Assembly: GCA_025766275.1 (NCBI GenBank)
Contig: JAFKAC010000001.1
Location: 3,472,001-3,536,000, forward strand
Direction of reading: 5' to 3'
Origin: Lactarius indigo
Taxonomy: Eukaryota > Basidiomycota > Agaricomycetes > Russulales > Russulaceae
DNA: 64,000 nucleotides
Shown here: one piece after another, positions 23,883-33,040 of the stretch
Layout: the number at the start of each line of letters is the position of its first letter
Numbering within the stretch: position 1 is the stretch's first letter
The notes under the pieces: model-generated
What the model was told of the DNA's origin: nothing
Databases searched by the model: none
Seen by the model: the letters and a program-made list of their open reading frames with translations, nothing else
Position numbers and translations under genes: made by a program

Positions 23883-24840
23883 ATGCGCGCGCTCACGCAG
23901 TCCATCGTCGTTGTTCTCTTTTTTACTCTAGTTCGGCTAATTTCCGCCCAGTCGCTATTGAAAGGAAACTCGCATGAGAAGAGGCTTTCCGGCTCCATTC
24001 AGCGCAGACACACGACACATCTTGCCAAGCGCTTCGCCAATGCTCGATTTACTTACTATGTAGTTGGGCTTGGTGCCTGCGGTCAATACAACAAGCCGAG
24101 CGATTTCGTACGTTTGACACTAGGTTTCTTCATCCTGTTGCTCATCATCATCCAAACAAAGATTGTCGCCCTAAACTCAGCTGTAGGTCTCCTCGCTTTA
24201 TTCGAGATGTCCTGTTAACACGAAAACCAGCAATTTGGTGGCGGTCAATATTGTGGCAAAACTATCACTATCACATATGAAGGAAAATCTACTCAGGCCG
24301 TTATCATGGACGAGGCAACTATTCCTAGTTCTGCTCTTGGTGTTACGCGCTCACTTCGTTATCTGACAGTGTCCTGGGTGCCCGTATGCAGGCCTTGACT
24401 TTTCGGAGGGATTATTTACCTTCTTTGTCTCCACCTCCGTTGGTACCATTTACGGTGAATGGGTATTCGGCTCTTCTGAAGAGCCGAAGCCAACTTCGAC
24501 GACTCCCAAGTCGACAAGTACGCCACCACCATCTCCCACCACCAGTAAGAAGCCTGCGACATCCACGACTTCTCCAACGACATCGTCCACCACCACCACC
24601 ACCACCACCTCAAAGCTTTCTTCGACCACAAACAGTGTGCCATCGGGTAGCTCTTCCACCACGACGACAACATCGAGTTCTAGTGTCTCAACTACGAGTC
24701 CTACACCAGCTGACAATAGCAGGTGCACTCTATCAAATGGACCTTGCTCTAGTTCTCCTGGGCACGTTCGTAGAGCAAATTTTGGAGTAAATGTGTTGGG
24801 TCGGGTCCGTTCCTCTGTTTTACGCATGATTTTCTCGTAG
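23883..24840 (+). CDS. Secreted double-psi beta-barrel (RlpA/barwin-like) protein
   Basis: A small secreted protein. The ATG at 23883 opens a signal peptide (MRALTQSIVVVLFFTLVRL), then KRFANARFTYYVVGLGACG, the DPBB start, continued over two introns by IVALNSA and QFGGGQYCGKTITITYEGK. After D-E the coding sequence needs a GC-AG intron (24315-24369) to reach CPGCPYAGLDFS, then SEGLFTFFVSTSVGTIYGEW. The C-terminal 120 residues are serine/threonine/proline-rich, likely O-glycosylated. DPBB proteins of this group in mushrooms are annotated as RlpA-like, barwin-like or riboflavin-aldehyde-forming-enzyme-like; the catalytic role is unproved. The end at 24840 is the first stop in frame; a further exon cannot be excluded. 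Confidence 0.75.
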
Positions 24841-25034
24841 TACCAGTGCCTAAGGCGGCCGAAGCTAGTTGGTCAGAGACAGCAGGGCACAAAGTTTTTG
24901 ATACCCCAATTGCATTTTTATTTATTTTTAGAGTTGTGCGAACTCGTCACACTGAGTAAATACAGTTACATAACCGACCGCCACTATTACTTGACCGACG
25001 GAACGTCGGCCAAACACATCCGAGTCCAAGTCAT

Positions 25035-25467
25035 ATGCATCCGTCGTTCCGCGTTGCACACAAGCCACTTATTTCTTTCATTGGGAAACGTCAATGGCCG
25101 CCTGGTGAATTTCTGACTTCTCCTAGTATCTGTTTATACTTGTTTAAAACTGTTACAGGGCCACAACCTCAACGCCCCCATCCTGCTGCACCCACACAGC
25201 TCAAAGCCGCATTCTCCGAGTTCCTGGAGACATACAAGAATTTCTCGTTTCCGTCAACTAGTTCGAGCAATAGGCAGAGCTCAGGAAAACCAATATTCAC
25301 CGAGTTCTGGGAGGCTCCAGAGCACCTTTGGCGGCCAAAAGTCAGAAAATTAGAAGACTCGGAGATTGACGCTGTCTTGGTGAGTGTAGTGGCTTTGGTA
25401 TACCGTTTTTGGTCATAACCTGCATATCCCCCGTACCATGTAGAGTGGCGGTGCGTCCTTGCGGTAG
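25035..25467 (+). CDS. KGD4: Alpha-ketoglutarate dehydrogenase subunit 4 / mitochondrial protein MRPS36
   Basis: Kgd4 (Ymr31, MRPS36) is a small mitochondrial adaptor that tethers E3 to the 2-oxoglutarate dehydrogenase core. Three exons read MHPSFRVAHKPLISFIGKRQ, then after an intron near 25108-25159 PQRPHPAAPTQLKAAFSEF and FTEFWEAPEHLWRPKVRKLE with EIDAVL, then a tiny last exon SGGASLR. The conserved features of the family are IxFxGKR, HPAAP, a proline-rich middle, EAPxxxWRPK and the C-terminal SGGA. It converges with the proteasome gene, stop codons 100 bp apart. Confidence 0.85.
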
Positions 25468-25566
25468 GGTCACGACGACGGCAAGGGTACAACACTACCA
25501 TGCGTTACTGGGTAGCGGGAATTTAGACGAGACAATTCATACAGACATTGATGGAATACAATGCTA

Positions 25567-26677
25567 TCAATCTTTCTCCGCGTATGCAGATAGATGCTCG
25601 TCGAGCTCCTTCTCGCTGAGCGTTCGCCACAGTCCTCGCGTCTCCTCATCTTCTTCTTCACTATTTGACACAATTCCGATCTCCACTTCCCCGGCTTTGA
25701 AGTCCGTTGCGTGAACCGTCGAGAGGGCCTCAATCGCGAGCTGGGTGATCGATGAGGCTCAGTCACCACTGTGATGGTATGCGAAATGAAACGGCAAACC
25801 TCGATGACTTCTCCACGGCTCAGCGTCTGTCCAGCTGCGACTGGGTCATCTGCACCACGGCCGTTATTAAACTTTTTCCATTTCTTCTCAAGATGGTTCA
25901 TCGCCTCTTGTTGTTTTTGACCCGCTGCGGTGGCATGGAACCCGACGAAGTATCCCGCTGGGTCGAGCTTGAAAACCTGAGGACCGAGCTCAAAGTCGAT
26001 TCCGATAAGGATCATGGCTACACCATAATCCATTAGCCAGAGCCCCATATTTGATATGGGACTCACAGATGCCGAGGGGGCGCATCGCGGCGCGTTGAGT
26101 ATAAACTTGATTGATGTTAGCCAGCCGTCTGGCCAGAGCATCGGGGGTTATCTCGTATCCAAATTTGTAGCGGAAGTCGGCCGCTTCTTGACGAGCGCGG
26201 CTCACTTGAGCGCGTGCGTCGGCTGTGTATGTGAAAGAGTTACTCGACATTGACTGAAACAGACTGGGCGACTCACCGATGAGGCCGGTCATCACACAGC
26301 CAATTGTGGGGGTTATACCGAAAAGGTGGGTGATAGTCGAGGGGTCCAGAAGCCGGTCCTGGAGGGGACGCGTCAGCGCCCACAGTCGTCCTGAGCACGA
26401 CCACCTACCGGTACTTTCTTCTGTATGATAACAACAGCGGTGTCCTGTCCTCGAACGGAGATGGACGTGTGTCCAGACCCAGAGATTGCCTTGAAGGCAT
26501 ACTCTGCAAGATCCGATGAGTTTGAAGTGAGGTTGGTGGAGGGACGTTTCACTTACCGACTTGATACAGACGACCTTCTGGTGAGAAAACGGTCAAGTAC
26601 CTGTACGATGAGCACAACAATTAGTACACTTCAGGGAATCTGGACAGCAATTACCTGTCGTAAGAAGTTCGAGACAT
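25567..26677 (-). CDS. SCL1: 20S proteasome subunit alpha-1 (PSMA6/Scl1-type)
   Basis: An alpha-ring subunit of the 20S proteasome. The start at 26677 gives MSRTSYDR; after an intron comes the [12 protein letters not shown] proteasome alpha signature, then [20 protein letters not shown]. Further exons hold [37 protein letters not shown], then [17 protein letters not shown] and, across an intron, [20 protein letters not shown]. The C-terminus ends in an acidic HLSAYAEKD at 25567. The gene has at least six exons with introns near 50-60 nt. I see no lesion. Confidence 0.9.
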
Positions 26678-26836
26678 GAAAGTTATACAGTACCAGAAGC
26701 GCCGCGTAAGTGGTCGCGTCGTGATCTAAAATACAGTTTTCGCGCGCTGATAATGGCGTGTCACGTGGCTCTGGCTTGGGACAATGCCCCATTTAGGTCC
26801 GTCCACATTCGTGACTGACAGTCTTTGACTTTTCGC

Positions 26837-26872
26837 ACTAGGTGTCGACTTCGTCGACTGTAACCTTGCTTG
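26837..26872 (+). repeat. 36-bp inverted-repeat arm, left copy
   Basis: This 36-mer starts actaggtgtcgacttcgtcg and matches the reverse complement of 29454-29489 at 33 of 36 positions. Weaker similarity continues outward (cagtctttg / cagtgtttgg). The pair flanks the Atg15-type gene in inverted orientation. Confidence 0.7.
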
Positions 26873-26916
26873 CGTCCCGATTAAAATTATGTAATTTATT
26901 ATCTCTCGTCTCTTAT

Positions 26917-26990
26917 TTGTGGCCGTTGTTTCCGTCTCTGTTTTTTTTTTGGGGTCGAATTGCGGGGCAACGACTAGCAACGGTGAGTAC
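26917..26990. repeat. Segment shared with the 45.9-kb Helitron-linked region
   Basis: About 75 bp here align with about 75 bp at 45918-45990: both contain gtctctg, a T-run, then gaattg(c/t)ggggcaa and tagcaa(c/t)ggtgagtac. The second copy lies just past the C-terminal end of the Helitron-type helicase, so this looks like a small transposon relic next to a housekeeping gene. Confidence 0.6.
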
Positions 26991-27061
26991 AGTGGCGAGG
27001 GGGTTATATGCACGAGGATCCCACAAAAAGCCTTTCACTCGATACTATCTCCACACCAGGT

Positions 27062-28574
27062 ATGCTGCTTCCAATATCATTGGCGAACCTCGCCCTCTCT
27101 ATACTCAGCAAATTCTTACCTTCTGAAGTTGCCGAACATCATCCTCATGCAGGGCCACCGCCATCGTTGGACTTTCGTCTACGGCACATGCACGCCACGA
27201 CGTCATCTGCGCGGGTTTATTTTGCTGACCTGCCACCCGGCGGGCCTGGGGCTGCTTCCTCCTCCAGCAACCTAGCATCAACACCTGTGTCTATCCGCAC
27301 TTCTCCCGTGCGCACGGCGCGCCCGCCGTCGTTCGCAGCGATCACACGTGCGCGGCACATGTCCATGCGCGGGCAGAGCGCAGCACTGGACTGGGATGAG
27401 GACGACGTGCCTGGGCCGGATGTGACGCGTCGCGAGACGCTCCTGCTGCTCGCGAAGATGACAAGCGACGCGTATTTCATGCCCGGCGCCAGCGGGTGGT
27501 ACAACCTGACGGACGAGTGGAACGTCGTGCGTGGGCCACCGCCATTTTTGTGAAAGAGGAACTGATGTCCTTTGTTTGTGCTGCTGAGTATAGGGTTTGC
27601 CGGTCGGGTGGGAGCCAGACGACGATGGCTTCCGCGGGTATGTCTTTGCGACGGAGGACAACAGCACTGTCGCACTCACGATCATGGGCACGTCGGTCCC
27701 ATACATTGGCGGGGGCCCGACGATAGAGAAGGACAAGCTGAACGACAACCTACTCTTCAGCTGCTGCTGTGCGCGCGTCAGCAGCGGGTGGACACCCGTA
27801 TGCGACTGCTTCCGTGGAAACGGGAAGTGTAACCAAGAATGCGTCGAGACAGCTCTGATCGACGAGAGCCTCTTCTATCCCACTGGCGTCGTACGCAGCC
27901 CTTTCTCGCCGCGTGGATCCTCACCACTAACTCCTGCGAAAACAGAATTTGTACAACAACATCACTGCAATGTATCCCAACGCGAATATATGGATTATTG
28001 ATCACTCCCTCGGCGGCGCGCTTGCTTCGCTCTTGGGAGTCACGTTCGGCGCGCCCGTTGTGGCATTCGAGCCGCCAGGCGAGCGCATGGCCGCGCAACG
28101 CTTGCACCTGCCGTCTCCCGTACGCTCTCCGTTCTGGTCCGAGTACTTACGAGTATGGTCCGTACTCACTTCCGACGCGTCACCGTATAGCCATCGACAC
28201 ACCACATCACGCACATATGGCACACCGCGGATCCCATTGCCATGGGCACCTGCACGGGCAAACTATCGACGTGCGGCGTTGCCGGGTACGCGATGGAGAG
28301 CCAGTGTCACCTCGGCAACATCATCGAGTACGACACCGTGACGAACCTTTCTTGGTCTGTGCGCTTGACCACCCACCTGATCGCGACGGTTATCGAGAGC
28401 ATACTCTCGAAGCCGTGGGCTGTGGCGGAGGAACAAGGCCTCGAAGTACCGCCGATCAAGAGACAGGACGATTGCGTGGTACGCCGGTACTACGCACTTG
28501 CTTGTTCTGTGTGTTGATCTCTGACCCCCTTGTAGGACTGCTTCCAGTGGGAATACGGTAACTTTACTTTGTAG
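27062..28574 (+). CDS. ATG15: Atg15-type autophagic lipase with altered nucleophile motif
   Basis: Atg15 is a vacuolar membrane-anchored phospholipase that breaks up autophagic bodies. The start chosen at 27062 gives a hydrophobic anchor (MLLPISLANLALSILSKFL); an upstream in-frame ATG is at 27008. Family blocks are TLLLLAKMTSDAYF, GASGWYNLTDEWN, VGWEPDDDGFRGYVFATEDN, FSCCCARVSSGWTPVCDCF, CNQECVETALIDESLFYPTG, then NLYNNITAMYPNANIW, GALASLLGVTFGAPVVAFE, THIWHTADPIAMGTCTGKLS and a last exon DCFQWEYGNFTL. About five exons; introns near 27526-27593, 27893-27950, 28123-28189 and 28480-28535. The lipase elbow reads DHSLGG where the family has GHSLGG: the serine, aspartate and histidine regions are present but the first glycine is replaced. 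It may still work, or be a drifting copy. Confidence 0.83.
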
Positions 28575-29923
28575 ACACGTGCTATCTGACCAACCGCATA
28601 CCACTCACCGTTACTTTATCATTAGACTACATGCAATGCTATGGTGTAATAGATTCGATAAATACTGTGTTTTAGAACTGTTGGAAAGAGCTGTCACGCT
28701 ATTCTGTGTAAACAAAGACGTAGTTCTCGGAAGCGGTGTGGACTCTAAACGCGTGAGATCCGGTCACACACCACATGTGCCAGCCACAAACGATGCCTTG
28801 CTTGACGAGGTCATTGGCAGGTTGAAATTACCTAAGAACGAGTGGATAGGACGAACATGAGACCAAACATGCCATCCGAACCAGCGCTAACCAGCCCTTC
28901 TTGATCATGCCGTGCCTTTTGCATGTTCAGGTTCAGATGATCAGATCAAATGTGTCCTCCAGAAACCAGTCAGCTCGACTTCCCCTATAATCATGACTTG
29001 CCTCTTCCCCCTTTTACATTTATTCCTGTTACTATCCCATCTGCATTACCTGTTTTACCTCAACTGGGTGTCTGTGTGTGCTTCCTTTACACATTTATCA
29101 ACTGACGGTCACCATTCTCGCCATTCTTAGCCACGTCCCATCGTTCCAGTGGTCTTTGTTCGTCGCGTTCTCATTCGGGCGCGCATACACCACCATGTTC
29201 CGTGGCGATCATACCGTTCCTGCCTCAGTCTACTTTTCTTCGCGAGGTTTTTGTTTCCTTTCTTCCATGACGCGCCACGCGGCTGCTCGTACGCCGCAAA
29301 GTGCCCGCCGATCTCGTGCTCTGACGCGAATCCAATCTTTGCTTGATATATAAACGGACCAACGTTGTGGCCGTAAAATACCGTATATTCTCATTTTCTC
29401 ATTCCTATCTGTTCCAAAATAGAAAATAAAAACCAGCGAAGATCTCCACCCTACAAGCAAGGTTATAGTCGACGAGGTCGACGCCTAGTTGAAGAGCGTC
29501 TTATGAAAGTCCAAACACTGGCCGAGAAGGGCATTAAGATAGCACAGAAAGTCACTAACAAAACTTACCTCTGCGAACCATGTACCTCATCACTTTCTAT
29601 CAGGTCGCAATGACTGATGCCCACACCATCTCCATAGTCCCAGCTTCAGGTTCTGCGACTTGGTCAAAAATTGCGTCTGTACTATCTGCACCAAAGAAAT
29701 CTGGCTTGCGCACAAACGCATAAGCGACGATGTCCGACACTCTTGGTCTTGCTTTTAGCCCCGCGGCAAGCCCCGTGGGGCTGTCGTGAACTGCAGGTAT
29801 GCTAAATAATTCGATTCATCTTCTACCGGTCATGTTTCTATGAGATCCGTAATCCAAATATCTAATCCTATCCCATCCGACGCATTTTTCACTGGGGCCG
29901 ATGCAGCTGATGGCCAAAGGGCC
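28575..29923. other. Gene-poor stretch after ATG15
   Basis: About 1.35 kb with no gene I can support. Short open frames (28579-28860, 29078-29353) have no recognisable domain. It contains the right arm of the 36-bp inverted repeat and pyrimidine-rich stretches near 28980-29060. Confidence 0.5.
29454..29489 (-). repeat. 36-bp inverted-repeat arm, right copy
   Basis: Reverse complement of 26837-26872 with three mismatches, 2.6 kb away. On the minus strand it begins actaggcgtcgacctcgtcg. Confidence 0.7.
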
Positions 29924-30310
29924 ATTCGGGCATTCAGCCTCCACAGGATTTGTGCATATAGGTACAAGTATAGGTACCGTTTGTCATCTCGGGTGCAATT
30001 GGGGGTGGAGGCGTCATGCTGGCGGTCAAGGGGTAGGACATACCTTCGGGCATATTCTTGCCCAGGATTTGTGCGTTTAGGTACCCTGTCTGTGCCTGCA
30101 CTGGCACTGGTTGTCATCTCGGGAGCAATTGGGAGGTGTCTTGGCTCGGGCCGGTGTGAGACATGGTTCGATTGCTCAGAAGCGCATCCTATTCGGGCAT
30201 TCACCTGCACAGGGTTTGGGCATTTGGGTGACCTTTTCTGCACCTGCACCTGCACTGGTTGTCATCTCGGGTGCAATTGGAGGAAGACGTGCCTAGGTCG
30301 GTGTGAGAGC
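29924..30310 (+). repeat. Three imperfect tandem copies of a ~120-bp unit
   Basis: Three copies start at about 29924, 30044 and 30191, each opening with ttcgggcat. Each then has cacaggattt- or cccaggattt-like text and a gcattta/gcgttta ggtac stretch, then the strongly conserved tgtcatctcggg(t/a)gcaa, and ends in a ggtgtgaga-like segment. A long open frame crosses the array, but this is a by-product of the repeat and not evidence of a gene. The array ends about 50 bp before the target site of the LINE. Confidence 0.75.
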
Positions 30311-30359
30311 TCGCTCAGGAGGCGATGTCACGGTCCCTGTAGGCGATCGAGCCAAGGGC

Positions 30360-30376
30360 AAAACTTCCAAATACTG
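30360..30376 (+). repeat. LINE target-site duplication, left
   Basis: The 17-mer aaaacttccaaatactg is repeated exactly at 38397-38413, directly after the A-rich tail of the LINE. Confidence 0.9.
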
Positions 30377-31298
30377 GGGGTCCCTTGAACCGCTACCACC
30401 ACCATGGTCGGCTTTCCCACGGTCTCTGACCGGGGCAGGGATAGGCCACGGCCCACGGATATCCACGCCCAGCAACAACTAAACAACTGAACAAAACCAA
30501 ACACAACGCACCAGTAACATGAGCACCCACCCAAACAACCGACCGTCAAAAAAAGAGAGTGAGATAGTGAATATAAAAAAACCCGTAATCCACCCCCCAC
30601 ACCTAGTACAACAGCACGGACCACACATGTACATAATAATAATAATAATAACAAAATAATAAAAAAAAAAAAAAAACAAAAACAAAAACAAAAACAAAGA
30701 ACCCGCAAAAGAACAGATCGACATAATAGCCAAAACCCCAACCAGAAACCACCAAAACAACCCATAGAAACCCATCGCCCAAAGCGAACTGAAGCCCCCC
30801 CTCCAGGAACCCAACCCGAATAACACGGAACCCCCACCACCAACGGAAACCAAACACCCGGCCCACGTAAAAATACCTGAACCACCAAGCCACCCTACCA
30901 ACCCCTCCCGCCAACCCCGCCACCCCCAACCACACACACCGAGAGAAAGCCCACAACAACCCAAACAACCAACGAACACCATCGCCGAACGCCTGATCCC
31001 ACCACACACCAAAAACAAAATAAAATCACACACACCACCGAAATAAGTAACCGCCCGATGCCAGCCTCCCCCCGCTAACCACGCATAGCCCCCCACCCGT
31101 CCCCGAAAAGCCCATAAACAGCGCCAGCCACAGCACATATCACATCAAGCATCGGCTCAAACTGACAGGCCCCGGCCGCAATATGAACCCAATCCCAAGG
31201 TAAGAGGCCGCCCAACAAATCCCACCGCGCACAGACCCAACCCCCCCCTATAAAACACCTGCCCAACGAAGGTAAACCCGCCCCCCCCACTCCCTCTC
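30377..31298 (+). other. LINE 5' untranslated region with A-rich tracts
   Basis: About 920 bp before the first plausible ORF1 frame. It contains an (ata)n tract and a long A/C-A run at about 30630-30700, and C-rich stretches later. Long open frames on the opposite strand here (for example 30479-31138) are artefacts of the G-poor composition and encode only G/F/V/W-rich text. Confidence 0.6.
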
Positions 31299-31608
31299 AT
31301 GAACTTCCCGAACACTGACCCGTCCCCCCAGTTCACTAGGCCAGCCTCCAATGGTCCCCCAAAGACCCCCCAGGACGTGACCCCTAAAGAACTCCCCGTC
31401 AAAACCTCCACCGCAGCACGCGTCGCTCTGGCGAGTGGACCCGCCGCTGCAACTGCGGAAGCACGTAAGAACAGAACCAGACACCAAGGTACGCCCACAT
31501 ACACCTTCCATCCCCCCCTAACTAACCCCCCCCCTCCCAGACACGACGCTGATACCCCCTACCCAGGGAGGCAAACACAGACTAGCCCCGACCATCGCGG
31601 CCCTCTCC

Positions 31609-32934
31609 GTGCCAATTGAGGCAATCCAACAGGACCCCCCCACGTCGCCTGCCGCCCCCTACCCTCCCTTGGAACCCGGAAACACCCCACCCCCCTTCCT
31701 GATCCCCAACTTCATGCAGGAGAACTCCCCCACACCCCCGGCCACCCCCTCCCGCTTCTCCTCAACGGCCCAACGCACCCCCCTCCTGATCCCCATGGAC
31801 ACCCCAGACGTCCAACTACCAAAAATCCCCACCCCGAGACAAAACAACGAAACACCCCCATCCACAAGAAATACCCCGACCCCCCTTGGCGCCCCCCTAG
31901 ACCCCACTCCCCCCCACGCCCTCCCACCCATCCTAGGAACCTCCTCCACGAAGAGTCGCCTGGAGGCTGCAGCCGGAAGGAACAATATCCCCTCCAGCAA
32001 ATTCACCCCCCGCAATCCCCTCGACAAATACACCGCCGGCCCCCTCCCCACTGTCCATGACGCCCACCCCACTGCCATCCTCACGCACATCAACACCGAC
32101 CTAGTAACGGAATGGGACAGCCACAAGAGCGGAGGACTACTAGCCCACCCCTTCGACGCTGACACCCTCAAAACCACCACTCATGAAGCGACCAGGGAGC
32201 TAATCTTCACCGCGATCTCGGAAATCACCAAATCAGTAGAGGTAGAGGTATCGGCGCCCATAACAGGCAACGTGGCGGAAGACAAAGACAACGCCAGCCC
32301 CCCCAACGTATTCCTGATCTACAACCTCACTAAAGAACAAATGCACCTCCTGCTCCACCGCGGCATCTGGTCCTCCCTAGCAATCACCTTCCGAATACTC
32401 CCCTTCTCCCCTCCTTGCCCTAACTTCATCTTCTCGATCAGAGGCTTCTCCACTCACTCCAAAGAATCTGTCTTCAAAATAATCCAACAGGTATGGGACT
32501 GCCCTGAGTCAAAATCCTATGTCTCCTCCCTCATCAACGCTGTCCTGGAAAACAGCAGAGAAATAACAGAAGCAGCACTAGGCCTATTCTTCGACTCCAT
32601 GTGGATCAAGAGACTAGACATCAAACATGCCGGCGACACCCTAGTCCCCCGCTTCAATATCTACGCGGACAGCAGCGCCATCACAATCGACGAAGTCTGG
32701 ACACGACTCTGGGAATTCCTTGCCACCAGCATCTACCAGACACCCATGCAAGGCCGGGGAATCGTTGACACGTCCCCTTACCACTGTGGCGTCTGCCATG
32801 GAGTCGACCATCCTAGAGGCCTCTGCCCCTTCCCCGACATCCCTGGATGGAACGGCCCATCCAAACGATCCAATACCGACCAAATTGGAAGGAAGAGCAG
32901 CAGGACCTTTGGAGGTGCACCCCACTTTAGATAA
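31609..32934 (+). CDS. LINE ORF1 protein (gag-like, CCHC zinc knuckle)
   Basis: 441 residues. The first ~160 are proline-rich and disordered, the middle is a compact domain, and near the C-terminus is one zinc knuckle, CGVCHGVDHPRGLC (C-x2-C-x4-H-x4-C). Such proteins coat LINE RNA. An upstream overlapping frame (31299-31619) has the same proline/threonine-rich style and may be the true N-terminus joined by a frameshift. The stop at 32934 lies about 107 bp before ORF2. Confidence 0.75.
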   Translation: MPIEAIQQDPPTSPAAPYPPLEPGNTPPPFLIPNFMQENSPTPPATPSRFSSTAQRTPLLIPMDTPDVQLPKIPTPRQNNETPPSTRNTPTPLGAPLDPTPPHALPPILGTSSTKSRLEAAAGRNNIPSSKFTPRNPLDKYTAGPLPTVHDAHPTAILTHINTDLVTEWDSHKSGGLLAHPFDADTLKTTTHEATRELIFTAISEITKSVEVEVSAPITGNVAEDKDNASPPNVFLIYNLTKEQMHLLLHRGIWSSLAITFRILPFSPPCPNFIFSIRGFSTHSKESVFKIIQQVWDCPESKSYVSSLINAVLENSREITEAALGLFFDSMWIKRLDIKHAGDTLVPRFNIYADSSAITIDEVWTRLWEFLATSIYQTPMQGRGIVDTSPYHCGVCHGVDHPRGLCPFPDIPGWNGPSKRSNTDQIGRKSSRTFGGAPHFR

Positions 32935-33040
32935 ATTAGTTAAATACACAACACATGCACCCAATTTCACATCAAATAGAGTAGCAAACAGTCCATAGAT
33001 GTCCTAATAAAAAACCTGAACAAAACCCACCTGAACAAAC

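Noticed and set aside
24416..24827. Minus-strand V/E/W-rich open frames
   Set aside because: Antisense of the serine/threonine-rich tail of the DPBB protein; low-complexity shadow.
29840..30388. 182-residue plus-strand open frame
   Set aside because: It runs through the tandem repeat array and translates repeat units; no start context or domain.
30328..31138. Long minus-strand open frames rich in G, F, V and W
   Set aside because: They lie in the G-poor 5' region of the LINE, read A- and C-runs as F and G, and have no domain. They are composition artefacts.
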